Source of the DNA: an uncultured beta proteobacterium
Lineage (GTDB): Bacteria; Pseudomonadota; Gammaproteobacteria; Burkholderiales; SG8-39
Direction of reading: 5' to 3'
Length of the DNA: 35,687 nucleotides
Assembly: GCA_903859155.1 (NCBI GenBank)
Contig: CAIOLO010000057.1
Span: forward strand, 1-35,687
In this document: positions 7,103-15,258 of the stretch, piece by piece
Numbering within the stretch: position 1 is the stretch's first letter
How the letters are laid out: every line of letters starts with the position of its first letter
Notes under the pieces: generated by a model
The model's database searches: none
What the model was told of the DNA's origin: nothing
What the model saw: only the letters and a program-made list of their open reading frames with translations
Program-made: the position numbers and the translations under genes

Positions 7103-8101
7103 ATGAAGGCGATCCGCATCCACCAGAACGGCGGTCCCGAAGTCCTGCGCTATGAGGATTGCGAACTGCCCGAGCCCGCGCCCGGCGAGGCGCGCGTGCG
7201 CCACAGCGCCATTGCCGTCAATTTTTCGGATGTCAATGTGCGCCGCGGCGGCTTCTACATCGCCAATCCGCAGCGTTATCCGCTCATTCCGGGCAACGAA
7301 GGTGCCGGCGTTGTCACCGCGCTCGGCCCGGGCGCCAGCGCTGTCGCCGTCGGCGACCGGGTGGCCTATGTCGGTTCCGGAGGCCCGTTCTATGAAAACA
7401 CCGGCTCCTACGCCGATGAGCGCAACCTGCCTTCGCGCTGTTTGCTGAAACTCCCGGAAGGCAGCCCCGAAACACTGGCCGCCGCGCTGCTGCTCAAGGG
7501 CCTGACCGCGGCCATGGTCATCAACCGCGTCTACACGCCCAAACGCGGCGACATCATACTGATCCACGCCGCATCGAGCGGTGTCGGCCTGCTCCTCACC
7601 CAATGGTCGAAGCACTTGGGTGCCACCGTCATTGGCACGGTCGGCTCAGAGGACAAAGCGCGCATCGCCCGTGCCCATGGCTGCGACCATGCCATCCTTT
7701 ACCGCGAAAGCGATTTCGTCGCCGCGGTAAAGAAAATCGTGCCGCGCGGCGTGTCGGCGGTGTTCGACGGCGTCGGAAAAGACACTTTCATGGCATCTAT
7801 CGACTGCGTGCGGCGCTTCGGCATGCTGGTCAACTATGGCAACGCCTCCGGCCATGTGCCGCCGCTCGATCTGCTGCTGCTGGCGAAAAAAGGATCGCTA
7901 TCGGTGTCGCGACCGGCGTTCAGCACCTACATCGAGGAACCGGGCGAATTTCAATCGGCAAGCGCCGAACTCTTCGACCTGGTGAAGCGCGGCGTGCTGA
8001 AAGTGGAAATCAGCAAGACCTATGCGCTGCGCGATGCCGCACAGGCGCATCGCGACCTGGAAGGCAGAAAATACGCGGGATCGCTGCTGCTGATCCCGTA
8101 G
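7103..8101 (+). CDS. Zinc-independent MDR-family NADPH:quinone oxidoreductase-like protein
   Basis: This 332-residue protein is a medium-chain dehydrogenase/reductase of the quinone oxidoreductase (QOR) type. It opens MKAIRIHQNGGPEVL, the standard QOR start. NFSDVNVRRGGFY (41-53) and GNEGAGVVTALGPGA (65-79) follow, with the NADP-binding AASSGVG at 156-162. The cysteine and histidine ligands of zinc MDR alcohol dehydrogenases are missing. It probably reduces quinones or conjugated enones with NADPH in the cytosol. The ATG at 7103 is chosen by alignment to the family start. The upstream ribosome binding site is weak (GAAAG), and an earlier in-frame ATG at 7037 would add 22 atypical residues. 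The gene is divergent from the alpha/beta hydrolase and convergent with the class II aldolase gene. Confidence 0.93.
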   Translation: MKAIRIHQNGGPEVLRYEDCELPEPAPGEARVRHSAIAVNFSDVNVRRGGFYIANPQRYPLIPGNEGAGVVTALGPGASAVAVGDRVAYVGSGGPFYENTGSYADERNLPSRCLLKLPEGSPETLAAALLLKGLTAAMVINRVYTPKRGDIILIHAASSGVGLLLTQWSKHLGATVIGTVGSEDKARIARAHGCDHAILYRESDFVAAVKKIVPRGVSAVFDGVGKDTFMASIDCVRRFGMLVNYGNASGHVPPLDLLLLAKKGSLSVSRPAFSTYIEEPGEFQSASAELFDLVKRGVLKVEISKTYALRDAAQAHRDLEGRKYAGSLLLIP

Positions 8102-8177
8102 CGCTGATCACCATTACCTGCCGCCGTGTGGGTCGCGCCATCTGCGGACAACCCGGCTGACGCTCACCCGGTGCCGC

Positions 8178-8193
8178 CCCGTGCAAGCACGGG
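8178..8193. terminator. GC-rich stem-loop between convergent genes
   Basis: CCCGTG (8178-8183) and CACGGG (8188-8193) form a perfect 6-bp stem with loop CAAG. It lies in the 105-base gap between the stop codons of the MDR gene and the class II aldolase gene. Only a short T stretch (ACATTTC) follows, so it is at best a moderate intrinsic terminator. Confidence 0.4.
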
Positions 8194-8206
8194 ACATTTC
8201 CGGGTA

Positions 8207-8920
8207 TCAGGGGGCAATCCCCGCCTTGCGGCACAGATAATCCCACGACCGGTCAAAGCCCTTGAGAGAGGCCGCGCCCGCCTGCTTGGCGTTGATCTCC
8301 CCCGGGGTGAGATAGCAAATCTCGCCAAGCTGCATGCCCTGGAGAATGGCGCGCGCGTTGATTTTCATCGAGATTGCGGTCTGCACCGCGTCGGGTATCG
8401 TCAGTCCGGTGACCGCGCATCCATGTCCGCGCATCAGCGCCGCCTTGTTGGCGCGCAGCACGCTGGCCAGGTCCCTGCCCTGATCCATCGTGGTGACCAG
8501 CAGGTCGGTATCGCCGAATTTGTCGCGGATCTCCCACACTGGCACGTTTTCGCCGATGCGGCGGGCGTTATGCACCGCCGGACGCATCGGGGTTCGCGTA
8601 ATGGCGAAGGGCAGAATCTCGTAGCAATGGTTGTGAATGACCGACATAACCTCCGGCCGCGCCTCATAGATCGCGCCATGGATGGGGCGCTCGATATAAA
8701 TCGGCTTGCCGTTGTCCTTCACCGGCGTGCCGTCGAGTTCGAACTCCATGATGTCCTCGGCCTCGACCAGGCCCGGGCTGCGCGCCCAGGACAGCAGGTA
8801 GCGCTTCGGATTGTCCGGATGGCGCGCACTGATATGCCCCATGGCATCGACGATGCCCTCGTTGGCGAGAATGCGGTTGCCTGCCACCAGTTGGCGGATG
8901 GTTGTGGCCAGATCACTCAT
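8207..8920 (-). CDS. Class II aldolase/adducin-family protein
   Basis: This 237-residue protein has the fold of zinc-dependent class II aldolases such as fuculose-phosphate aldolase and ribulose-5-phosphate epimerase, and of related decarboxylases. Zinc ligands are visible as IHNHC (His96, His98) and MRGHGC (His166), with the likely catalytic Glu78 in ERPIHG. The N-terminus has NRILANEGIVDAMGHISAR (residues 15-33), matching the family's GxxSxR-type loop. AAGGAG lies before the ATG. The usual phosphate-binding residues of sugar-phosphate aldolases are not evident, so a non-phosphorylated hydroxy-keto acid is more likely. The Bug gene upstream (9052-10029) is on the same strand, 131 bases away, and may be co-transcribed. 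That would link this enzyme to an imported carboxylate. Confidence 0.92.
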   Translation of the reverse strand: MSDLATTIRQLVAGNRILANEGIVDAMGHISARHPDNPKRYLLSWARSPGLVEAEDIMEFELDGTPVKDNGKPIYIERPIHGAIYEARPEVMSVIHNHCYEILPFAITRTPMRPAVHNARRIGENVPVWEIRDKFGDTDLLVTTMDQGRDLASVLRANKAALMRGHGCAVTGLTIPDAVQTAISMKINARAILQGMQLGEICYLTPGEINAKQAGAASLKGFDRSWDYLCRKAGIAP

Positions 8921-9051
8921 TGAGGACTCCTTGGGAAAAGCCGGTTAATTTTCCTGTCGCAAGCGCCCCGGCCAGCGTTTCAATCTGAATCGGGGGAATT
9001 TCGCGGGGCACAGCAACGTCGCTGCGGCCCCTGGTTCGCTGTCGTGTCGGC

Positions 9052-10029
9052 TCAGTCTTCCTGTGGAATGCCGGCGTCGCGGATCAGCCTGGCATATTTG
9101 GCGATGTCTTCGCGGTAACGCACCTCAAAACCCTCCACGCCCACGCCCAGCGTTTCGACACCCCAGTTGGCCAGTATTTTCTGGATATCGGGCAGCTTGA
9201 TCATGCGCACTCCTTCGTTGCTGATCTTCTGCACGATATCGCGCGGCGTGCCGGCGGGAACAAACAAACCGGCCCAGGTGCTCAGATCGTAGTTGGGCAC
9301 GCCCGCTTCGGCGATCGTCGGAACCTCCGGCAAGAAGGTTGTGCGCGTCGCGCTCGCCACTCCCAGCGGCCGGATCTTGCCGGCGCGGACCAGCGGCGTG
9401 GCCGCCGCCGCGGGCAGAAAGGCGAACTGCACCTCGTTGCCCAGAAGCGCCGGCGTCAGCGCGGCGTCGCCCTTGTAGGGAATATGAACCACGTCGACAC
9501 CTGCCAGCGAGCGGAACAGTTCGCCGGCCAGGTGCGGCCCCGAGCCCACGCCGTTGGAGCCGTAATTGAATGTGCCCGGCCTCTCCTTGATCTGCGCGAC
9601 CAGTTCCTTGACCGAATTGGCGCTGACGGCCGCGCTCACCACCAGCACCTGCACCCCGCGCACCAGCATCATCACCGGCTGCAGATCCCTGGCCGCGTCG
9701 TAGGGCAGTTTGCGAAACAGCGCCGGGGCGATCGCCTGTCCGGAGGTGTTGAGCAGTAGCGTGTAGCCATCGGGCGCCGCCTTGGCAACCACCGCGGAAC
9801 CGATGTTGCCGCCCGCGCCCGGACGGTTCTCGATGATGATCTGCTGGCCCCAGGCCTCGGTAAATTTAGGACCGAACACCCGTGCATAGCTGTCGGTGGC
9901 GCCACCGGCAGCGTAGGGGACGATCATGCGGATGGGCTTGACCGGATAGGACTGGCCTTGCGCGCAGACAGGAACAAGCATGGCCGGGATCCAAGCAGAC
10001 AGCAACAACACGCCCTGAACACTGATCAT
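9052..10029 (-). CDS. Bug/TctC-family substrate-binding protein
   Basis: This 325-residue periplasmic binding protein has a signal peptide (MISVQGVLLLSAWIPAMLVP) ending near CAQG. The mature opening SYPVKPIRMIVPYAAGGATD is followed by IENRPGAGGNIGSAV, AAPDGYTLLLN, LPYDAARDL, GSGPHLAGELF, HIPYKGDAALTPALL and EVPTIAEAGVP. It shares its order and several pocket stretches with the Bug protein at 4681-5652, which suggests duplication. A G-rich site (GGGGGC) precedes the ATG. It starts 191 bases from the divergent FAH/ketopantoate-reductase fusion gene, so the two probably share a regulatory region. The class II aldolase gene follows on the same strand. The ligand is probably an organic acid handled by these neighbours, which is inference. 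Confidence 0.94.
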   Translation of the reverse strand: MISVQGVLLLSAWIPAMLVPVCAQGQSYPVKPIRMIVPYAAGGATDSYARVFGPKFTEAWGQQIIIENRPGAGGNIGSAVVAKAAPDGYTLLLNTSGQAIAPALFRKLPYDAARDLQPVMMLVRGVQVLVVSAAVSANSVKELVAQIKERPGTFNYGSNGVGSGPHLAGELFRSLAGVDVVHIPYKGDAALTPALLGNEVQFAFLPAAAATPLVRAGKIRPLGVASATRTTFLPEVPTIAEAGVPNYDLSTWAGLFVPAGTPRDIVQKISNEGVRMIKLPDIQKILANWGVETLGVGVEGFEVRYREDIAKYARLIRDAGIPQED

Positions 10030-10185
10030 TTTGCCCCCGAAATAACAATCCGCTGTCGCTGCCGCTTGCCGAACGCGTGAATGCTATGCCCTGCGCCGGC
10101 GCTTGTCACGCTGCGGCGCGGCACGCCGCGCCCGCCGCCCCCTGCGGGCACGCAAGTCGCCGGCTCGCCTTAGCTTCGCGCAATA

Positions 10186-10191
10186 TATAAT
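10186..10191 (+). promoter_or_regulatory. Consensus -10 box (TATAAT) for the FAH/reductase fusion gene
   Basis: A perfect TATAAT lies in the AT-rich run before the fusion gene, giving a start near 10198 and a leader of about 23 bases that includes the GGAG at 10211. No good -35 element stands 16-18 bp upstream (GCTCGC at 17 bp), so an activator may be needed. Confidence 0.45.
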
Positions 10192-10220
10192 TTCACTTAT
10201 CAAGAATAATGGAGATGGTT

Positions 10221-12038
10221 ATGGCGCAGTGGATACGATTCGAACGCAACGGCAAACAGGCTTTTGGCACGCTGCAGGAGGACACCATTACGGTTTACTC
10301 CGGCGACATGTTTGCCGGCGCGAAAGCGACCGCCGAGACGGTGAAACTGGCCGATGTGCACATCGCCACACCCTGCACGCCCTCGAAAATGATCTGCCTG
10401 TGGAACAACTTCCATCAACTCGCCAAGAAAAATGACTTCCTGGTTCCCGACGAACCGCTGTATTTCATCAAAACGCCCAACGCCTACCACCCGCACGGGT
10501 TGCCCGTCGAGCGGCCGAAATCCTACAAGGGACGCATGGTGTACGAGGGCGAACTGGGCATCGTGATCGGCAAAAAATGCTCGATGATCAGCGAGGCCGA
10601 GGCCGGCAACTATATCTTCGGCTACACCAGCGTAAACGACGTCACCGCGGTGGACCTCCTGAAAAAGAATCCGACCTTCGACCAGTGGACGCGCGCCAAG
10701 AGCTTCGACACCTTCGGCCCGTTCGGTCCGGTGATCACCACCGGTGTCGACCCGATGAAACTCGTCATCCGCACCATCATCAACGGCAAGGAACGGCAGA
10801 ATTATCCGGTGAGCGACATGTTCTTCCCGCCGCACAAGCTGGTGGCCATGGTGTCGCGCGACATGACGCTCGAGCCCGGCGATGTCATCTCCTGCGGCAC
10901 CTCGCTCGGCGCCGGGCCGATGCCTGACGCGAAGAACCTCATGGAAGTGGTGATCGATGGCGTCGCACACCTGAGCAACGTCTTCAACCAGGTGCTCCCC
11001 AGCCCCTACCTGCTCAACGCCGAACCCAAACCGCTGCGCATCTGCGTGGTCGGCGCCGGCGCCATCGGCGGGCTGCTCGCCGCCAAGCTCGCACTGGGGG
11101 GCAACGACGTCACTGTGATCGACGTAGGCGCACATCTGGCCGCCATCCAGAAAAACGGCCTGACGCTGGAGTGGCACGACGGCAAGACGGAAGTCGCCAA
11201 GGTCAATGCCGTGGACAAGATGAAAGACGCTGGCAAGCAGGACCTGGTGATCCTCGCCGTCAAGGCGCATTACCTCGACCAGGTGGTGGGCGACATCGAC
11301 ACGCTGCTCGGCCCCGACACTATCATCATGACGGTGCAAAACGGCCTGCCCTGGTGGTACTTCCAGAAACTGGGCGGCCAGTACGACGGCAAGGTACTCA
11401 CAGGCCTCGATCCCAGGGGCATCCTCGCGCAGAAGATCAGCGCCGACCGCATTATGGGCTGCGTGGTCTATCCGGCGGCGGCCATTACCGCGCCGGGTGT
11501 CATTCATCACGTGGAAGGCGACCGCTTCCCGGTGGGTGAACTCGACGGCTCGGTGACCGAGCGCGCCAAACGCATGCACGACATGTTCGTGAAGTCCGGT
11601 CTCAAGTCGCGCGTGCTCACCGACATCCGTTCCGAGATCTGGCTCAAAGCCTGGGGCAACCTGTCCTTCAACCCGATCAGCGCGCTCTCGCACGCGACGC
11701 TGGTCGACATCTGCCAGTTCCCGGAGACGCGCCAGCTCGCCGCCACCATGATGGAAGAAGCGCAGAACATCGCGAAGAAACTGGGCGTCACCTTCCGCGT
11801 CAGCATCGACAAACGCATTGCCGGCGCCGCGGGCGTGGGCGCACACAAGACCTCCATGCTGCAGGACGTCGAGGCCGGGCGCTCACTGGAGACCGAAGCA
11901 CTCATCGGCTCGGTGCTGGAAATGGCCAAGCTTACCGCCACGCCGGCTCCCGCCATCGAAGCGATCTATGCCTCGGTGAAACTGCTCAACAAGGTGATGC
12001 AGGCCGAGGGCGGCGGGGTGAGTCTGCGCAAGGCATAA
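10221..12038 (+). CDS. Two-domain fusion: FAH-family hydrolase/isomerase domain plus ketopantoate-reductase (ApbA/PanE)-like domain
   Basis: One uninterrupted 605-residue frame joins two enzymes. Residues about 1-262 are an FAH-superfamily domain. The metal ligands are Glu109 and Glu111 in VYEGELGIVIG and Asp140 in GYTSVNDVTAVD, with GDVISCGTSLGAGP near its end. From about residue 272 a ketopantoate-reductase-like domain begins: LRICVVGAGAIGG (glycine motif from 278), VTVIDVGAHLAAI, LAVKAHYLDQV and VQNGLPWW. The catalytic lysine is Lys476 in EIWLKAWGNLSFNPISAL. Each half has its usual length and key residues, so both should be active. GGAG six bases before the ATG at 10221 decides the start; the ATG at 10209 has no site. 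A beta-keto or acylpyruvate product of one half could feed the other. The substrate is unknown. Confidence 0.93.
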   Translation: MAQWIRFERNGKQAFGTLQEDTITVYSGDMFAGAKATAETVKLADVHIATPCTPSKMICLWNNFHQLAKKNDFLVPDEPLYFIKTPNAYHPHGLPVERPKSYKGRMVYEGELGIVIGKKCSMISEAEAGNYIFGYTSVNDVTAVDLLKKNPTFDQWTRAKSFDTFGPFGPVITTGVDPMKLVIRTIINGKERQNYPVSDMFFPPHKLVAMVSRDMTLEPGDVISCGTSLGAGPMPDAKNLMEVVIDGVAHLSNVFNQVLPSPYLLNAEPKPLRICVVGAGAIGGLLAAKLALGGNDVTVIDVGAHLAAIQKNGLTLEWHDGKTEVAKVNAVDKMKDAGKQDLVILAVKAHYLDQVVGDIDTLLGPDTIIMTVQNGLPWWYFQKLGGQYDGKVLTGLDPRGILAQKISADRIMGCVVYPAAAITAPGVIHHVEGDRFPVGELDGSVTERAKRMHDMFVKSGLKSRVLTDIRSEIWLKAWGNLSFNPISALSHATLVDICQFPETRQLAATMMEEAQNIAKKLGVTFRVSIDKRIAGAAGVGAHKTSMLQDVEAGRSLETEALIGSVLEMAKLTATPAPAIEAIYASVKLLNKVMQAEGGGVSLRKA

Positions 12039-12070
12039 GGCGACTTACCTCCAAGGATTCCGGCAACAAT

Positions 12071-12086
12071 CCGGCCGTCAGGCCGG
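12071..12086. terminator. Stem-loop between convergent genes
   Basis: CCGGCC (12071-12076), loop GTCA, and GGCCGG (12081-12086) form a perfect GC stem. It lies in the 70-base gap between the converging ends of the fusion gene and the FAH gene. CCCCGGCTTTTCC follows on the plus strand, so the T tract starts about 8 bases after the stem. It is a plausible but not classic terminator. Confidence 0.4.
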
Positions 12087-12108
12087 CCCCGGCTTTTCCT
12101 CTTGCCGT

Positions 12109-12957
12109 TCAGTCCTGCACGACAGTGTTGATCAAGGTCCCCACCCGACTGACTTCGACTTCCACTCGATCACCCGGTTTGAGCCATACCGGCGGGTCGC
12201 GGCGGGCACCAACACCGCCTGGCGTTCCGGTTACGATGACGTCACCCGGCAGCAATGTGGTGAAGAGCGAGATATATGCTATCTGCCGGGGTATGGAATG
12301 GATCATCATCGCAGTGGTCGCGTTCTGCATCACCTGTCCATTCAAGCGTGTCGTCAGTTCAAGTTCTGTGCCCGCAGGGATTTCGTCGCTGGTGACCATC
12401 CAGGGGCCGAATCCGCCCGTGGCGGTGAAATTCTTGCCAGCGGTGTACTGCGCACAGTGCTGCTGAAAATCACGGACCGAGGCTTCGTTGTAGCAGGAGT
12501 AACCGACAATATGGTCATAGGCGTCTTCCTCACGGATGCGGCGCCCTGCCTTTCCGATGATCACGGCAATTTCCCCTTCGTAATCAAGCCGAATCGATTC
12601 GCGCGGTCGGAGGATGGGTCGGTTGTGTCCGACTTGCGATTCGGGCACGCGCAGGAACACGGTCGGATGCTGGGTTGGATCGCGATTTACTTCGATCCGG
12701 TGTTCTTCGTAATTCAATCCAATGCACACGATCTTGTCCGGATTTGGAATTACCGGGAGGAACGTGACTTCACTCGCCTGGAAATCCGGCGATGACGCCT
12801 GGGTCGCTTTCCGCGCTTCCTCGATCGCCTGGCAGCGAAGCAACGAGCGCAAGTCGGGGTATTTGCCTCCCAGACGCCGGCCTAAATCAACTATGCCGGC
12901 ATCGGTAACGATGCCGTAGCTGTTACCCGTCGGGCTCTTGTAACTCGAGAGTTTCAT
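12109..12957 (-). CDS. Fumarylacetoacetate hydrolase (FAH) family protein
   Basis: This 282-residue protein is a stand-alone FAH-superfamily enzyme (acylpyruvase, 2-keto-3-deoxy acid dehydratase and isomerase group). The N-terminal cap (MKLSSYKSPTGNSYGIV) leads into KIVCIGLNYEEHRIEV. Metal-site residues are Glu127 and Glu129 in LDYEGEIAVIIGK, and then YNEASVRDF. There Glu158 stands where most relatives have Asp, at the same 29-residue spacing. GDVIVTGTPGGVGARRDPP and the end LKPGDRVEVEVSRVGTL are typical. AAGGAG sits seven bases before the ATG. It is the last gene of the minus-strand operon that starts with the M24 protein. With a D-2-hydroxyacid dehydrogenase and a Gfo/Idh/MocA oxidoreductase upstream, it could hydrolyse or dehydrate a sugar-acid-like keto intermediate. 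That role is inference. Confidence 0.93.
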   Translation of the reverse strand: MKLSSYKSPTGNSYGIVTDAGIVDLGRRLGGKYPDLRSLLRCQAIEEARKATQASSPDFQASEVTFLPVIPNPDKIVCIGLNYEEHRIEVNRDPTQHPTVFLRVPESQVGHNRPILRPRESIRLDYEGEIAVIIGKAGRRIREEDAYDHIVGYSCYNEASVRDFQQHCAQYTAGKNFTATGGFGPWMVTSDEIPAGTELELTTRLNGQVMQNATTAMMIHSIPRQIAYISLFTTLLPGDVIVTGTPGGVGARRDPPVWLKPGDRVEVEVSRVGTLINTVVQD

Positions 12958-13061
12958 GAAATCGCTCCTTGATGACCAGAGTGGTACCGGCCGCAATCCC
13001 TGTGAACGCCGTACCGAATCAACCGAGCCGGAGTGCACCGCACTCCAGCGTTAGTTCCCAT

Positions 13062-14105
13062 TTAAAGGTCGACCGCGCTTCCGGACTGCATGGATCGGGC
13101 AGCGGCTTCCAGCACCTCGACCACGTGAATGATCTCTTCATGGGGAACAATGGCCGAATTCCTGCCCTCGATTGCATCGGCGAATGCATTGAATGTTTCC
13201 CTGACTGAATCGATGCCGCCGCATTCGCGGGTGAAGATTTCGGCACCGGACCGAATGCGCAGCGACGTGAGATTCCCGCGTCGATACTCGGTGGAATCAG
13301 TGGGCCCGCTTGCCAGAATCCACCCTTCCGTACCGAACAGGTTCATATGCGAGTGGAGCGGCGTCGCAAGCGAACTGGAGAGATAACCCGTCATGCCTTT
13401 GCGGAAATGAAACAACAATGATGCCGAATCTGCGAACGGCGTGTTAAGGACGGCACGCGACCCTTGCGCAAACACCCTGTCAATCCGGCCGAACAATTGC
13501 ACAAAAGTGTCAATGCGATGCACGCCCAGGTGCACGATGGAACCGCAGGGTGCCTCATCGCGCTGCAGGCGCCAGGCGTCCGGCGCCAGGCGCGGACCTT
13601 CTGCGGCATCCCCTGATTGCGCCCGCTGCACCGCCTGCTTCATGCCGTCATGGCTCAGGTTTGCCTCAACATGGAGCAAAGTGCCCAGCGCGCCGGAATC
13701 GATGGTCCGGCGGATCTCACTGATCGCAGGATAGTAGCGATTGTCGTGCCCTACGGTGATTGCGACACCTGCTTTCACGCACGCGGCAACAGCGGCTTCG
13801 GCGTCAGCCTTGCACAGGGCGAATGGCTTTTCGGCGAGGACGTGCTTTCCGGCCCTGGCAGTCTGGATGACCTGGGCGGCATGCATGGAATGCGGCGTGG
13901 CAATACTCACAGCCTGGACATCCGGATCGGCGAGCAGTTCCTCGATGGTGGGAGACAACTCGATGGATCTCGCCGACGCGAATTCGCGGACCGCCTCGGG
14001 ACGTCTTGCCGTGGCACGCACTACACGGAACCTGCCGGTGGCTGCAGCTGATTCCGCATGCCGGCAACCCCAGTGACCCAGGCCCACAATACCCAAATTG
14101 ATCAT
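13062..14105 (-). CDS. Gfo/Idh/MocA-family NAD(P)-dependent oxidoreductase
   Basis: This 347-residue protein has an N-terminal Rossmann domain (INLGIVGLGHWGCRHAES, glycine motif at 8-13). The family's EKP signature is at Glu92-Lys93-Pro94 in VLAEKPFAL. The C-terminal alpha/beta domain includes GSIVHLGVHRIDTFVQLFG, where the first His matches the catalytic histidine region. Relatives oxidise or reduce sugar, inositol or other polyol carbons in the cytosol. Only a weak GGGA ribosome binding site precedes the ATG, but the start is fixed by the Rossmann fold. It lies 91 bases after the D-2-hydroxyacid dehydrogenase gene and 104 bases before the FAH gene on the same strand. The three enzymes suggest a hydroxy-acid or sugar-acid oxidation route. 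The substrate is not predictable. Confidence 0.93.
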   Translation of the reverse strand: MINLGIVGLGHWGCRHAESAAATGRFRVVRATARRPEAVREFASARSIELSPTIEELLADPDVQAVSIATPHSMHAAQVIQTARAGKHVLAEKPFALCKADAEAAVAACVKAGVAITVGHDNRYYPAISEIRRTIDSGALGTLLHVEANLSHDGMKQAVQRAQSGDAAEGPRLAPDAWRLQRDEAPCGSIVHLGVHRIDTFVQLFGRIDRVFAQGSRAVLNTPFADSASLLFHFRKGMTGYLSSSLATPLHSHMNLFGTEGWILASGPTDSTEYRRGNLTSLRIRSGAEIFTRECGGIDSVRETFNAFADAIEGRNSAIVPHEEIIHVVEVLEAAARSMQSGSAVDL

Positions 14106-14196
14106 GTCCCAATCCCAATTATCACCATGGACTCCGAGTGCTCATTTTTCTTCTGATTCATCGCTGCGGCGCTGAACCGATGCAGTGCAATGAAAA

Positions 14197-15162
14197 TCAA
14201 TCGAACGGATAGACACCGGGCTCGGGCACGGCGTTTTCGGTTACTCCCTGGATGCCCGCGCGCAGCATGGCCTCCCAGGCCTCGCGGGCGCTGCCGCCGA
14301 TGTGCGGGGTACCAAAAAAGTTCGGCAGCTTCAACAGTTCCGCGAGCAGAGGCGTCGTCGGCGGCTCCTTCGAATACACGTCGAAAGCGGCGGCCGCAAT
14401 ACGACCGTCTTCCAGCCGCTCCTTGAGGGCTGCCTCGTCAACTATCTGACCGCGCGCGGTATTCAGCAGGAAAACACCTGGTTTCAGGCAATCCAGAACG
14501 TCTGCACTGTACATGCCAATGGTCGAACTGTTCTTGGGCAGATGAATGGTCAAAACCTCCGAGCGCTCCCATAGTTCATCGGGCGACACGCGTGTCACGC
14601 CGTACTGACGGTAGAAATCCGGGTAGTCGACCCTGTCGCAGGCAAGCACCGTCACGCCGAAAGGTTGCAGTAATTTCACCACCTCCTTGCCCACATTGCC
14701 GCAACCGTGAATGCCCACCGTGCGGCCCCGCAATTGCAGCCCAAGGCGCGACTTCGGCCATTGGCCCGCCCGCAAGCCGAGATTGAAAGTGCCCACTTTG
14801 CGCAACAGGTTGATCATCAGGCTGATGGCCAGTTCGGCCACCGAATCCTTGTTGACGCCCGCTATCCAGCCGAGCCGGACTTGGTACTTCTTCATGACCG
14901 CCGGGTCGATATGATCGACGCCAACCGAACAGCACGCCAGGACCTTGAGGTCCGGAAGCCTGGCAATCAGGGATTCCGGATATTTCTCCACACCGATAAC
15001 GGCGACTTCGTAACCTTTCAGAAATTCGGCCAGCCAATCCTCGGTCATCTGCGGTATTTCGAGCTCGGTGTTGAATTTCGCGTCGGGGTAGCGCGATAGA
15101 AGTTCCTGCTTCATGTAGGGGAGCAGGCTGAAAGTCGGGTTCGTCACGGCGACGCGCGGCAT
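14197..15162 (-). CDS. D-isomer-specific 2-hydroxyacid dehydrogenase family protein
   Basis: This 321-residue NAD(P)-dependent dehydrogenase interconverts a D-2-hydroxyacid and its 2-keto acid. The substrate domain includes LKVLACCSVGVDHID (72-86) and NKDSVAELA (104-112). The nucleotide domain has GRTVGIHGCGNVGKEV (146-161). Catalytic residues are placed as expected: Arg237 in NTARGQIVD, Glu266 in DVYSKEPP, and His287 in TPHIGGSAREAW. AAAGGAA stands eight bases before the ATG. The gene follows a Bug receptor gene by 96 bases and precedes the Gfo/Idh/MocA gene, in one minus-strand operon. This is consistent with import of a hydroxy-acid followed by oxidation. A phosphoglycerate-dehydrogenase-like role is unlikely because there is no ACT domain and the neighbours are catabolic. 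Confidence 0.94.
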   Translation of the reverse strand: MPRVAVTNPTFSLLPYMKQELLSRYPDAKFNTELEIPQMTEDWLAEFLKGYEVAVIGVEKYPESLIARLPDLKVLACCSVGVDHIDPAVMKKYQVRLGWIAGVNKDSVAELAISLMINLLRKVGTFNLGLRAGQWPKSRLGLQLRGRTVGIHGCGNVGKEVVKLLQPFGVTVLACDRVDYPDFYRQYGVTRVSPDELWERSEVLTIHLPKNSSTIGMYSADVLDCLKPGVFLLNTARGQIVDEAALKERLEDGRIAAAAFDVYSKEPPTTPLLAELLKLPNFFGTPHIGGSAREAWEAMLRAGIQGVTENAVPEPGVYPFD

Positions 15163-15258
15163 GAGGCTATTCCTTTTTCAGTATTGATTTCTCGACGGCT
15201 TGCTGGCGCGCGCCCGGGAGTCGCTTTGGATCGGCGCCCGGCAAGCGTCCATCCTGAG

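Noticed and set aside
10200-11846. A 548-codon minus-strand frame opposite the FAH/reductase fusion
   Set aside because: Composition is that of a shadow frame (His, Asp and Arg-rich, no motif), while the opposite strand encodes two well-formed enzyme domains.
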